Origin: Diphasiastrum complanatum
Lineage: Eukaryota; Streptophyta; Lycopodiopsida; Lycopodiales; Lycopodiaceae
Direction: 5' to 3'
DNA: 64,000 nucleotides
NCBI GenBank assembly: GCA_029204225.1
Contig: CM055096.1
Span: 66,252,370 to 66,316,369 of the forward strand
Notes under the pieces: model-generated
Told to the model about the DNA's origin: nothing
What the model saw: only the letters and a program-made list of their open reading frames with translations
Databases searched by the model: none
Position numbers and translations under genes: made by a program
Shown: piece by piece, positions 31,791-44,336 of the stretch
Layout of the letters: every line of letters begins with the position of its first letter
How positions within the stretch are numbered: the stretch's first letter is position 1

Positions 31791-33243
31791 AATCGAATTC
31801 AACCTTTTATAGCTAAATTTGGAGGGTCCATTAGACAAAGTACTAGTTTGGCTGATCAGTTCTGGACAAAAATCTATAGGCATGCTCATTACTATAAATT
31901 TAGTGTCCTTGCTCTCTATCTCTTTTCCTCCATCTCTCATGCTTTTGTTGTGTTTGCTAATTGTTGGATATGATTGTTATTTGTGAGAGATAAGGGAAGA
32001 GAGAGAAAGAGTAAGCTTTCTTCATTATGGATGTAGTGTTATTGGTTGTAGTGTTAATGCTTAGGGTTAATGGATGTTAGAGTTAGATCTAGATCTTTCA
32101 TTCACGCTGAAATCTAAGATATGCTATCGCTCTCATGGAAACGAACCTCCGCGTGACGACTAACTTCTACTCTTTGATGCTAGATCTTGGGTTGAGGTTA
32201 GGATAGAAAAAAAATCCACTACAATTTTGGTGTCGTTGTCGGGGAGTTACGCCAATTTTTCAGTTTGCAGCATGTTTGTTGGATGGTTAGCCTGCATTAG
32301 GCATCTTGTTGTGGCATGAATAGTGTTAGATCTGCATTTAGGGTTGGTTTGGAAGTGATTTTGCCTGATTTGAGTGGATTTGCTTATTTGAAATCTAATT
32401 TGATTATTGAATAGGAAAATCTACTCCCAGGTCGGCGAAGAATAATACCAAAAATAGAAGGCCTAAGTGACGGTTCATCTAGTTGTTGGTAACCTTTTGT
32501 GGAAAATTCACAACTTTCTACAAAAATATCAGTTAGGACCTTCGCCTAAACCTTCGCCAGAGTCTCTGTCAGTCCCACTTACTATTTTTGATAATTAGTA
32601 AGTTGGGCGAAGGTTTTCCAAAAGATCAGTTGTCATATTTTCATATTTTTGTCTTTTTGCAAAAATACCAAGACTACTTTTGATTCTTCGCCGAAATTCC
32701 TAAATATTCTATTTATAATAAGTTATCATTTTTTAGTTTGACGAACGTTAATTCTATCAGAATCATAAAAAATTCTCTATTTTTCCTCTCACCAAACTAC
32801 AAAAACTGTGTTTTTATGTGTCATGAACCTTCGCCAGATCTACCCTAGATTTATCTGAGTCAGATTTTTCCTACTTGGGAGTTCGACGAAGGTTATTTTC
32901 ACCAATTTTGTCAGAAAAAACCTGATCAGAGAGTTTTTTTTTTTTTTCAAAAATAGCATTGTTGAACCTTCGCCTAGGAAACCTTCGCCAATACTATTTT
33001 TAGGTTCTTATTTTCCAGATCAAGTCTCTATCAATTTTTTGATCAAATCTGGTTCAATTTGATTCTGATTCCTGAGAATTTATCAGTCTTAGAAGTGTCA
33101 ATCGCTTGATCATAGATCTTTTTTCTAAAAATCAAAAATCTGATTATTGTCATGTGAAAGAAATTTTGCAGATCTGAACTCAGATAGTTCTTGGTTGAAA
33201 ATCTAGGTCCAATCTCATTGTCTGATTGATTTGATTTAAACAA

Positions 33244-34151
33244 ATGGCTGCTCCTGGAGGTGCTCCTCAGGAAGTCAATAGATCACCCCGGTTGGATCTA
33301 CCCAAATACAATGGATTAACGGATCCAGTTAGATTTCTCCAGATCTATGCGGAATCTTGTGAAGTCTATGGCGAAGTTTTTCCTCAAGATAAACTTAAAC
33401 TATTTCCAATGGCCTTAACGGGTGCAACACAAGATTGGTATTAAAATCTGCTTTTTTAAATGGTGAGTTAGAAGAAGAATCAAGATGAAACTGAGCGTAC
33501 AAATTGGAAAATTGTTAACGAGCACTTATCACACGGGTCAAACCTCAGAAGTTTATGGAAGACCTCTTCCTACTTTTAAGTAGAATTAAAATGGAAAAGT
33601 GGGAAATGGTTCGAAATTACATTGAACAGGTAAAACACCTCAGATCTAAGTGCGAACCTAAGTTGATTAACGAAAATGCCATGATTATGTGTTTTTGTCA
33701 AATCTACCTAAAAGGATCAAACGTGAGTTGAAACGTCATAATGAGTACACAATTTTGCAAAACGCTATGGATGATGCAATACGAGTTTATTTTATTTTTA
33801 AGTTCATTTTTACTCAAATGAGGCCAAAACCATAGAATTAATGAACCTTTAATTAATAAATCAATAGCTACACGGTTTACCACGGTTCTGGCCAAAAAAA
33901 TTTGACAACCGTACGGTTCTCACATAACAAATGAATGTCCTCAATTGAAAAAATGAATAGAGACCAGTATGTGTCATTTGTGCAATTCACCTGATCATGA
34001 GACTGCTTATTGCCATTTTAATCCTCGGATTATCGAGCAACGATATGCCCAAATGGGATATCGGGAACCCCTTTACGGAAATGATCCTGCAGCCAAACAT
34101 AATCTTGGGTATCCGGAGAGATTAGCCAACCAGCTCCTCCTACGAATTTGA
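33244..34151 (+). pseudogene. Element C gag remnant
   Basis: It starts MAAPGGAPQEVNRSPRLDLP and contains a Retrotrans_gag-like block (RFLQIYAESCEVYGEVF, ALTGATQDWY) that ends at a TAA (33442-33444). Later pieces in other frames include IKMEKWEMVRNYIEQVKHL and a CCHC-like knuckle CHLCNSPDHETAYC (33969-34010). It is homologous to the gag of element D at 44337. Confidence 0.75.
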
Positions 34152-34318
34152 TAGAACCAGAACCTTACAAAGGTACCGAGCAATGGAGTTATGTTAACGA
34201 AAGTGGACCTTCAGAACAATATGCTATTTATGTTGTCGCTCAACAACAAGCATCTAGAAATTGGACTAGAGCACCGCTTGGATGCTTTGGCATGTGGAGA
34301 AAATCATAGAGTTGCAGA

Positions 34319-36088
34319 ATGTCCAAACAAAGACAAATTTGTACCATTCTATTAGACTGTGGTTATGGGCATTGCTACAAGGAGTGTCCAGCAAGACCAA
34401 AGCCGCCACCGGTCACAACTCCTATGAATTTGATAACAATTAAGCAAAGACCAGCAACTCAGACTGAACCAAGTGTACCCTTGATGGTGGTTACTAGAGC
34501 ACAGAAGCAGAAAGAACTTGTAGCCAATCCAATACCTGTTGATTCTATACCATTAACTATCCAAATCTCCACGCAGAAAAAAGAAGATACTAGGATATGA
34601 GACAATGGATTAAACATTTGCAGGAAGAAGAGGAGCTTGAAGTCGCTAAAGCAGTAACTGAAGTTCGTTCTTCACCAGTGCAATCACCAAACAATCCACG
34701 TAAAAATATGAATGCTCAGTTGCATCATCATGAAGAATCCTTCAAGATGACTGAACTAAAAGTGCCGCAAATTGAACTCCTCATGAGTATTTTGTTTAGT
34801 AAGATCAATATTACGTTGGGAGAGTTCCTGAAGTTGGTGCCAAATGCAAAGGAAGTATTAGCACAGAAGTTAACTCAAACTGAACTAGAAGTCCATCAAG
34901 AACCACTTTTTTGTGTCAGATTTGAAGAATCTAATAAAGTACTCCATGTCGGAGCAGCCTAGGAAAGTGAGCAAAAAAATATCACCTTGCCAATACAACA
35001 TAACCAATTTTTAAAAGAGACAACCGTGATAGATGGTGGTTCGGGAGTTAACTTGATTTCTACACCTACGTGCAAAGTGGGGCCTTACAAAGATAAAGCC
35101 TGCGACTTTTTCCATTAAGCTGGCTGATCAAACGATAGTCTGTCCGCGGTGAATGGTTGAAGATATACCTATCAGAATTGCTAGAGTACAGTTCGTCATT
35201 ACTTTCGTTGTGATGGACTTACCGGAAGCACCGAATGTCTACCGAGTCCTATTGGGACTCCCATGGTTATGATTTGTGCAAGTAATTTATAACTGGGGTA
35301 CATGAAAAATCACTTTTGAAAATCATGAACGAGCAGTCAAAGTTGATCTTGTAACTTGGACTATCAAACAAGTGGCTCAAACAGAGAATGATGATTCGTC
35401 AACAACGGATCATACTTGAGATCGACCAATAAAAAACTGGGGAGTTCATTACGACTCTCAAACTGATACTGTCAACTGGAATCAAGCTCTTGCAATGATT
35501 GATTGTACAGCAGGCTATATGTGTCAAGAAGATAATCAATCCGATCTGAACGAGATTTCATTATTGGATCAAACTTTGGATACACGAATCACTTTTCCAC
35601 TAAATGTGTTGAATGTGGCTTGGATATCAATGGAGCCCACACCAGACCCGATTGAAGATGAACTCGAGTCTTGTGAGTCATGCCTTGACTTATGATTACA
35701 ATGCAGAACTTACTGATGGGCAAATTCTAAATCATATGGATCCGACCAAATTTGGAGTACGCAATATTCTTGATGAACCAACAATAAAATCGCCAAAAGC
35801 AGTTATATTAAATGAAGACATGATCACAAGATCAATGACGAAGAAACAAGCTAAACAACATTATAATACAATCCTGAAATGGAAAACTCCACCTCAAAAT
35901 ATTGATTTAAAGAGTGTGCCACCCCTACTGATAAAGGCAAGAGAAAAGGTGACGAAGATTCTTCAAGTCAGAGTTCTAGCAAGACATTACCATCCAGGAA
36001 GTCTTCACCTACAAAGAAGAGTCTATCTTCTCGCAAGTCATCACCTCCACAATCGATTTCTACTAAGAAGGCTAAGCGAAGATCCAAG
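34319..36088 (+). pseudogene. Element C spacer and protease remnant
   Basis: Broken frames cover a linker region (34319-34962), then VIDGGSGVNLISTPT at about 35028, an aspartic protease active site in the DGGSG form seen in Athila/Tat-type elements. Further pieces (35495-36088, such as EDMITRSMTKKQAKQH) have no recognised domain. The reading ends where a Copia LTR starts at 36089. Confidence 0.6.
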
Positions 36089-37230
36089 TGTTGAAAATTG
36101 TCACTTGATCCTATTTTTGTAGGGAATATTTTTATATTCTAGGAGACTAGCTTTTTGGATTTTAGCCATATTCTAGAAGGTCAACTTTTGGATAAGGATC
36201 AAGGATGGATCAAATGGATAGATCTAAGTGATGTGGCACTCTTCACACGTGTGAAGACCTGCTGGACTATACCAGACTCGTGGATGTACTTGATCCATAA
36301 AAGGATCATCATTTTGCTAAGAAGATTGATGAGACTTTTGCATTCTACACTTTTGTGAGATTTCTAGTCATTTGTCTTGTGATTTCTATGAGTGATTGCT
36401 ATCTAGGACTATTGTACTTGTTTTTTCAGGTGCAGGCCATACTGTGGACAGTACTCCACACGTGTGAGGCCGCTCTCACTAATTTATGATGTGTTGATCC
36501 ATTGCTCTTGCTTAAATCCATGTGTAGTGAATCTAGATCAAGATCTAATGTGTAGAACTTGATAGATCCATTGATTAAGCAACCAATAACTCTCTATGAT
36601 TGTTAAGTACAATCATTATTGTCTTTAAAACTGTAAAATTTATCATGGTATCAGAGCTAAGTAAGAGAGTGATCATTGAATCATAAATCTTGTAAAGATC
36701 ATTGGCAAAATTTGTTTTTGGCCAATACTAGTCAGGGCGAGTTCATCTAGAGTGATAGCTTGAATTCATTCGGATCAAAATGACTTGGAGGCTGTGTATG
36801 TACTTTTCACACCTGTGAAATCGTACAACAACTTTCATTTCAAGTTACTTTGTGTTTTTTGGTCCCAAAATCACAATACTAGTGCATTTTTTGTGCTTTT
36901 TGAAGCATAATATTGATTTAGATACAATCTAGCTAATGCCTATGACCAAATAGAGTTTTGGATCATTGAAGCATTTCTTTTTAGAGTCTAAGATCAGATC
37001 TTAGAGGCTGATTTGTTCAGATCCTTAGTGAAGTAAAATCTCTAAGAAAAGTGTAAAGCAATTTTTTTTTTGTGAGAGTGAAAGCTAGGATTTTTTGGCA
37101 AGATCTTTGTGTATCATTCAAGCTTGTGTGCTAGTTTGATAGAGACAAGCCTATAGGCATTCTTGTAATATTTCGGCCCTTCATAGAAGTTTTAAAATTC
37201 AGAAATCTTTGTGATTTTAAGAAGAGCACT
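36089..37230 (+). mobile_element. Copia LTR and leader fragment (element L)
   Basis: The LTR starts TGTTGAAAATTG (36089) and ends TTATCA (36645), 557 bp. The PBS TGGTATCAGAGC is at 36646-36657 and a leader reaches about 37200. No gag follows, so the element is truncated. The LTR contains an 18-bp perfect palindrome TCTTCACACGTGTGAAGA at 36240-36257 and a second CACACGTGTG at 36457-36466. Confidence 0.75.
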
Positions 37231-37234
37231 CCAT

Positions 37235-37667
37235 TATAAAAAGGGACCAACTCAAGTTAAGTCACACATGTTCATATCCTCATTTCAATACAAGCAGATT
37301 CGTTTTCTTATGAAATGGATTTGTGAATGTCCTTGCTCTCTATCTCTTTTCCTCCATGTCTCATGCTTTTGTTGTGTTTGCTAATTGTTGGATTTGATTG
37401 TTATTGGGATTGCATGTTCTTATACTTTTTGTGAGAGAGAAGGGAAGAGAGAGAAAGAATACGTTTTTTTCATTATGGATGTAGTGTTAATGGTTGTAGT
37501 GTTAATGCTTAGAGTTAATGGATGTTAGAGTTAGATCTGGATCTTCCATTCATGCTGAAATCTGAGATATGCTATCGCTCTCATGGGAACGAACCTCCAC
37601 GTGATGACTGACTTCTATTCTTTGATGCTAGATCTTGGAGGTTAGGATATGAAAGAAACCCACTACA
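37235..37667 (+). repeat. Gypsy 3' LTR of element C
   Basis: It begins near the TATA-like 'attataaaaaggg' and ends CACTACA. It is colinear with the minus-strand LTR at 26379-26993 and the plus-strand copy at 31880-32223. Confidence 0.75.
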
Positions 37668-37809
37668 CTTTCCTTCAACTTTTTCTAATCTGATGACATA
37701 TACACACACACACACATTTTTTTTTTTAATGTCTTTTTCAAAAAAAAAAAATCACTCAAGTAATGAAACAAAAAAATTGTAAAACAATAAAACTAAAATC
37801 ATAGTGTCA

Positions 37810-39580
37810 GATCATGTTGGCTAAACTGGCGGAATAGGCTACCAAAATTTGCGTAATCGGCTGCCATTCACTGGAGTGTCAAATCGGTTTCCATCCAAAT
37901 GTTTCAAAATAACTGCCCCATAGTTTAGTATTTCTTTAACTTTGTATGGTCCTTGACCTGTAGACTTCAATATTTCTTTAATTAGCTTCGTCTTGTACAT
38001 TAGTGCTAGATCTTCTTTCTTCAGATCCTTTTTGTGTAGTCGGCGATCGTGCCATGCCTTATGGCGGGCTTTATCTACTGCTAATGCATGAACTACCATC
38101 AATCTGGTTTCACATAGTTTATGCAAAGCCGCATGACGCATCTTTAAGGATTTCACATCATGCAACCGTTCCATTGCCGCTATGCGTAGGGATGGTACTA
38201 AAAATTCAATTAACATAACAAAATCTTGACCGTAGACTAGCTGGAATGGCGTTTAGCTCGTACTACCCTTGTAAGTTGTTCTGAATGCCCATAATGCTAA
38301 ATAAAGCTTATGTTTCCAATCAGAATGACTTGCTTCAACTGTTTTTGTCATAATATTGCAGAGAATCTTATTGGAAGATTTAGCTTGGCCATTACCCCTC
38401 GGATAATAAGGAGTACTAAAGCGATGAATAACGAAAAAGTCTTCCAACAGACACTTATCGTTTCATTCACAAAATGTGATCCGCGATCACTTACAATCTC
38501 GATGGGACATCCAAATCTAGTAATGACCTTTTCATAGAGGAATTTCGTCGTTGATTTTGCATCTGCAACTCGAACTGCTTTTGCTTCAACCCACTTGGTC
38601 ATATAATCAGTTGCAACAATGATATATCTGGCTTGAGATCCTCGTGCCATAGGATGAATAGGACCAACATAGTCAAGGCCCCATTTCTCGAACGGTGCTT
38701 GCAATAAAACTGGATGTAAGGGTTCATAATTCTATCGCGCATGACTATGTGCTCGTTGACAAACATCACATGACTAAATATAATTTTCTGTATCCTTATG
38801 AAGTGTAGGCCACCAACATTCTAATTGTAAAAGTTTGCAAACAGTGATAGTTGTTGAAAAATGTCATCCGCCCATTCCATCATTTGAAAACATGATAAGT
38901 TCAGGTACTTCATGCGTCAAAGCACATCTCACAAAATATCATCCATTTCTCGGTGATACAATTGTCCAGCAATCAGGTTGTGCCTTAAGAATCAATTGTC
39001 TCTTTTGTACTTTTGTCAGGGATTTATTGGGTTGGCCTAGCATAAGATATTCAACAAATATTGGCTGCCCACTCAAGTACTGCTTCAACATAGAACAACG
39101 CAGCGTCTAGTAGTTCATCATCTACTTCAATATTAGCTGATTCAATCCTTGAAACATGATCAGCCAGATAGTCTTGTTTACCCTTTCGAACCACAACTCG
39201 AAAATCGAATTTGGTTAATAAAAGTAGTCATCTTGCAATACGCCCCGTGTTACATGTCTTGTTCACCAAATAAAGTAATGGCTGATGATCCGTATAAGAT
39301 ACAAAATGTGTTGCCAATAGATAATGTCAAAACTTCTTTACAGAGAAAATCATGGCCAACGCTTTGTGTTTTCTTGTCAAATAATTCTTCTTCGGATCTA
39401 TAAGTTGTCTACTTGCAAACCTGATAGGGTAATCCTTTTTATATTCAGTTGGATGCGTCAGACCGATCCAATGGCATATTTTGATGCATCAATATGAACA
39501 TGAAACTCAATTGTCCAGATTGGAGCTCGTAGTATTGGTGCAGAAGCCAAAGCTTTCTTCAAATGCTTCCAATGCCTCTA
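37810..39580 (-). pseudogene. Gypsy RNase H-integrase remnant (element E)
   Basis: Reading the minus strand: RNase H pieces (FHVHIDASKYAIGS; YTDHQPLLYLVNKTCNTGRI; DYLADHVSRI), then the integrase core (KWGLDYVGPIHPMARGSQAR, ATDYMTKWVEAKAV, GCPIEIVSDRGSHFVNE, STPYYPRGNGQAKSSNKI) and a C-terminal segment ending DTPVNGSRLRKFW at 37839. Several frameshifts break it. It is close to the RNase H of element D, which lacks the integrase, so the two remnants complement each other. Upstream RT is lost at a junction with Copia near 39600. Confidence 0.85.
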
Positions 39581-39615
39581 CTGTCCAAATTGGTACAACT
39601 TGTATATAGGTCTTG

Positions 39616-40414
39616 CTAAATCTGCAAAGAATAGAATAAATATGTTAGTTCTGCACAAAACTTTCTGTGTGCATCCAAGCTTAATGATTTAGTAAAAATA
39701 TCCGCTGTCATATTTTGCGTTCGACAGTATCGCAATCTGACCTCTTTGTTGAGAACTTTGCTTTTGACATAATAATACTTCAGTTCAATGTGCTTACTCC
39801 TAGAATGAAATCTAGGGTTGGCTGATAAGGCAATGGCACTTTGATTATCACAAAATAATAATGTCGGAACATATTGATTCAGATTGATATCTAAAAGTAA
39901 GTTTCTCAACCAAATTGCTTCCTTTGCAGTTTGTGAGGTTGCCTCAATCACTGGATCGCTAATAGAGGCCTTTCTATCCTTCATCTGCAAGCAATGTAAA
40001 AGATAGAGCTATCGAAGATTGCTTGTGACTGTTCCAGGAAATTGGACCATTGTTGAGGAAGAATGTAAATCCAGAAGTGGATTTACGAGTGTCTACATCT
40101 CTTGCCCAACTTGCATCTATAAAACCAATGAATAAATTGAGTTTGTCGTTGTCGACTGTTCCATCACAAATGCAAAAGTCCATAGTAGCTCGAAGATATC
40201 TCATGACTCTGATAAGAGCCTTCCAATGTGTTACACCAAGGATGGCCATATACTGACTTAGGGAGTTGACTGCAAAAGCTATGTCTGGTCTGGTACAGAT
40301 CATTGTGTACATAAGAGATCCTATTATCGAATGATAAGGATACTCACGCATCTGTTCATTCTCTTGAATTTTTTGAGGACACTGGTCCTTCGACAATTTA
40401 AGACCTGGTTCCAT
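39616..40414 (-). pseudogene. Copia RNase H and reverse transcriptase C-terminal part
   Basis: Two overlapping frames contain YPYHSIIGSLMYTMICTRPD, LNLFIGFIDASWARDVDTRKS and NNGPISWNSHKQSSIALS (39974-40414), then AKEAIWLRNLLLDINL, CDNQSAIALSANPRFHSRSK, HIELKYYYVKSKV and ADIFTKSL (39616-39990). These are the standard Copia RT-to-RNase H sequence blocks. A frame change lies near 39980. Confidence 0.88.
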
Positions 40415-40478
40415 TGGTGAGGGAGCTAACTTGTAATTAACCAGATTATATCTGTCCCAACATGTTGTATATGTACTT

Positions 40479-40949
40479 CTATTGAGTAATGTAGATCAAC
40501 TTTTGATTTTTGTCTCTGTGGATTTGAATACCAAGGCAGAAATGAGCTTCCTCCAGATCGGTCATGTCGAATTCAGAAGATAGCATTGACTTGTCTTCTT
40601 TTATCATATCGATATTGTTGTTGAAGAGCAGTGTGTCGTCCACATACAAAGTGATAATGATAAAAGATTGTTGCACTATCTTGAAGTAAACATTTGAATC
40701 TGAAGAGCTAGGTGTGTAGTGGTGATCAATAAGGAAAGTATTGATCCTTTGAAACCATGCTCGAGCAGATTGCCTCAAGCCATAAAGTGCCTTATGGAGT
40801 TTACACACATGATTGTGTTTACCTTTGATAATATAACCTTCGGGTTGCACCATGTAAATGTCTTCTAGACTCGTCGATATACCTGATAGGTGGTCTGCTA
40901 CCTCTTGATGATCTTCTGAGAAATAGAGGAAGTTGATCATTTTCATCAT
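40479..40949 (-). pseudogene. Copia reverse transcriptase core
   Basis: The frame includes YMVQPEGYIIKGKHNHVCKL, HKALYGLRQSARAWFQRI and the catalytic LYVDDTLLFNNN (YVDD). It would polymerise cDNA from element RNA. Its N-terminal part is interrupted by stops around 40950, so the enzyme is not intact. Confidence 0.88.
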
Positions 40950-41161
40950 ATTGTAGTTGCTAAACTACAACATCATCATCTTCGAATTCATCGTTGATAT
41001 GTTGTTCATCAAGAGTAGATGAGCTTGGACTTTCAATTGGAATAATCGACTGAGGAACTGGGAAGTTCAATATGTCAGGAGAATCTGACAGGTCGGCTAC
41101 GTAGGCACTACCTTTTCCTTTGAGGTCAATAAACTGATCTTCGATGAAGATGACATCCCAA

Positions 41162-41950
41162 CTAGTGAATATCTTCGACTTGATGGGATCGAATAACTTG
41201 TAGGCTTGATCTAAAGTAGTGTAGCTGATGAAAATACATTTGATCTCTAGAAGTCGAGCTTCTTCCTAAAATCATGAGGAATATGTGCATAAGTAGTACA
41301 TCCAAAAACTCATAAGTTTGATAGAGAAGGTTTGGTACCTGTCCAAACTTTGAATGGTGTTTTGTCTGAAAGACCTTTAGTAGGACATTTGTTCTGAATA
41401 TAGGTTGTTGTTGAAACAGCTTCAGCCCAAAAGGACTTCGAAAGTGTCGCATGTGATAACATGCACTTTGCCGATTCGACTAAGGTTTTGTTTTTCTCTC
41501 AACAAGACCATTTGATTGAGGTGAATAGGAGGTAATATATTGTTGCTCAATGTCATTGTTAAGGCAGTACTCCTTGAATTCGGTGGAGATGTATTCTCCC
41601 CCGTTATCTGACCTCAGTGCTTTGATTCATTTGCCAGTTTGATTTTCTGCATGCTCTTTAAATTGTCTGAACTTGATGAACGTTTCTGATTTCTATTTAA
41701 TGAAGTAAACAGTCATTCTTCTGGAGAATTCGTCAATAAAGATAATCATATTCTTTACATTTAACAATGAAGGAATTTGCATAGGTCCACATATATCTGT
41801 ATGACCAACATCTAACAAATCTTTTGTTGCATGCCTATTACTCAATCTAAAAGGAATTCTAGTCTGCTTTCCAAGGATGCAGCTATGGCAGACAGAGAGA
41901 TTGACTTTACCAAAAGGATAGTCGAGATCAAGTACTAGGGATTATTTGGA
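41162..41950 (-). pseudogene. Copia integrase remnant
   Basis: Minus-strand pieces from 41900 down to 41162 match integrase text in different frames: a core region around 41500-41800 and a frame-shifted C-terminal region (41162-41452). Confidence 0.6.
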
Positions 41951-41983
41951 CATGTTCGAAACAGATGCCTAATTCAAGTGTCC

Positions 41984-42877
41984 TCAAACAGAGATTTTCA
42001 CAGCTTGACTAGAATCAGAATAACAATGTGTCAATCTATATAAGTATTCATGCCTCTTGTCGAGTGCAAGAATTTTTTCACTCCTATCGATAATTCTGTA
42101 TTGATTAGACTCAAACTCCACCTTATGACCTAAATCTATAATTCTACTTATTGATAACAGATTTGTAGAGAGTTTTGAAACATACAAGACTTTTGAAAGT
42201 AGTTTGAATTGATCATGCTGGAATCTTAATCTTATAGTACCTTCACATTCGATAGTGTGAGTACTATCATCGCCAAGACGAATATACTTCTTTGTGTTGT
42301 AAGGCATATAGGATTGGAAAATCTCACAGTGATTGGTCATATGTTGAGTAGCTCTGGAATCTAGAAACCATGAATCATCCGAAGTTGTGTATTTGTCTTT
42401 GACCATAAAAGCGTCTTCATCCATTTCGACTTCAAGAGATGCTGTAACTATATTTGCTTGTTGATTAGGTTGCTTGGTTGTATTCTTCGCTTTGAGAATT
42501 CGGCAATCCTGGATCTCATGGTTATTGTGCTTGCAATACCTGCAAAGCATCTTCTTCTTCGACGAATGTGGATTTGATAATTGTTCTTGACCTTGAGTCT
42601 GTTTCTGATTCAATGTAGACTGCTTGGAGCTTTTCTGCTTCTGTCATTTTGAGCCCTTGTTGACATATAGAGCATGAGACGAAGAGGTAGATGAGGTATC
42701 TTGACTTATTCGATTACCTTTTTGCAACAACATAGTGATAACTATGGTAAGAGTTAAATCTAAGTGTGTCGTGATGATCATCACCCAGTTCTCATATGTA
42801 GAGGGCAGGCTTGAAAGCAATGTCATGATTGTGTCTTGATCATCTACGACTGATCCGACAACGGCCATCTGTTGCAA
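41984..42877 (-). pseudogene. Copia gag C-terminus and protease
   Basis: The gag piece TLLSSLPSTYENWVMIITTH (42644-42877) is followed by the knuckle CRYCKHNNHEIQDC and the protease site SWFLDSRATQHMTNHCEI. The usual Gly of DSGA is Arg here. YVSKLSTNLLSISRIIDLGH (gag-pre-integrase) comes after. A stop lies between 42644 and 42613. Confidence 0.85.
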
Positions 42878-42910
42878 GAGATTATAAAACTGGTTAATAT
42901 GATTCTAAAG

Positions 42911-43233
42911 AGAATCATTATTTGACATCTTGAGAGTGAAGAATTTCCTTCGAAGATGTAACCTAGTAATTATGTCTCTCACATCATATAGTGAGCTCAG
43001 GATGTCCCAATGTTGTCTTTTAGGGTTTTTTCCTACTATGAGAATCATTATTTGACAGCTTGAGAGTGAAGAATTTCCTTCGAAGATGTACCTTAGTAGT
43101 CACGTCCCTCACATCATATAGTGAGCTCAAGATGTCCCAATGTTGTCTTTTAGGGTCTCTTCCTACTATGAAAATCATTATTTGACATCTTGAGAGTAAA
43201 GAATTTCCTTCGAAGATGTAACTTAGTAGTTCC
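42911..43233 (+). repeat. 130-bp tandem repeat, 2.5 copies, in Copia gag
   Basis: Copies start at 42911, 43041 and 43171, exactly 130 bp apart. Each begins 'a(g/a)aatcattatttgaca' and includes 'gaatttccttcgaagatgta'. The third copy is cut at about 43233, where the neighbouring Gypsy element starts. On the minus strand the units read as Copia gag. Confidence 0.9.
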
Positions 43234-44336
43234 TTCTCATTGGTTTATTTGTGGCATGCTTTATTTGTTGATCATTAGTTAGCTGCAACTTATTTCCATC
43301 CCCTTTTGGGTGTTAATCTAGGTCCTAGTTTAGATGTCTTGCTAGTTTGGTAAGCCTTAGCAAGAATTGGTTATTTGTTGTTTTTAGATAGTTTCATTTC
43401 CATTTTGAGCACTATTGGGTAAGCCTTAGTGCATTCATTCTTGTAACTAGTTTCGTTTGAAGCTTTGGTAGAAACTTAAAAAGTGGACGATCCTCTCTAT
43501 GCTACACTACATCGTGAGTAGATCTGACCATCGCATAAATCGTATTTACTTCCAATATTGGTGCCGTTGTCGCTTTTTAATATTTTTCTACCTAGCTTCT
43601 TTTCCTTTCGTTTTTGCTTCCGTATTTGTGTGTATGCTTTCTTGCTTTTTACCTTCAAACCAAAGCACAGGACTTCTTTCCAGGTCCTCAACGGGCTGCG
43701 GAGCAACCTATCAAGCCGGGGGGAAACAACAAAAGTGTCAACTTGGGCATTTTCTTTGAAAGAAGTGACCCAAGTGAAACTTTTATCCAAACAAGTATAT
43801 CAAAATTCGTCAGTCTGTCCCATAACAAACACTGATCTTCCTTTTTTATCACCTCCATGAATTTTGACCCTACTTAGATTCTGTAAAAACACCTTGAGAT
43901 ACTGTCAAAATCCACTGTTTTCCAACCAAAGCTTAGTATTAGAATTCGCCGGCTTCACTGAGGCTAGATCTATCAAAGATCAATCCTCTAACTACTTCGC
44001 GAATTCTATCTCTGAGATTTTGCTTGTTTTTAGTCTTACAGGTTGTTAGTCATACCACGAAATCACCCACAATGAGCACGAATTCTCTGTACCATCTGCA
44101 AATTCTATCCTTAAGAAAATTCCCAAAAAAATATCAAACATCAGTATTTTGACATAAAGCACCTCCTATCAGAATTCGCAAGTACTGCAGTTGGATTCAT
44201 CTGACTGTGCACAATATCTAGACTTGTCCACGAATTCTATTACTGCACAAAAGTCCATTTTTTGCCCAAAATCCTCCATTTTACAAGAAAATTGCCTTGA
44301 TCATTTGTACTGTTACTCTACTTTTCATATTGCATC

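Larger units (their letters stand above)
31880..37667 (+). mobile_element. Gypsy element C (degenerate, gag-protease only)
   Basis: The 5' LTR remnant (31880-32223) and 3' LTR (37235-37667) share most of their sequence; the 5' copy lacks about 27 bp. The PBS-type leader TGGTGTCGTTGTCGGGGA starts at 32228, the Athila/Tat-like form. The interior has a gag start at 33244, a knuckle, a DGGSGVN protease motif and no reverse transcriptase. A Copia LTR plus leader (36089-37230) lies between the interior and the 3' LTR. Confidence 0.75.
39616..43000 (-). mobile_element. Copia element (E2), minus strand, nearly complete pol but broken
   Basis: Order on the minus strand from 43000: gag, CCHC, protease, integrase, reverse transcriptase, RNase H, the Copia order. 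It is related to element F. No LTR could be identified at either end. It abuts Gypsy RNase H near 39600 and a 130-bp tandem array at 42911-43233. Confidence 0.85.

Noticed and set aside
42911-43233. Possible CRISPR-like array (regular 130-bp spacing)
   Set aside because: The units are adjacent tandem copies without unique spacers, and they encode Copia gag on the minus strand.
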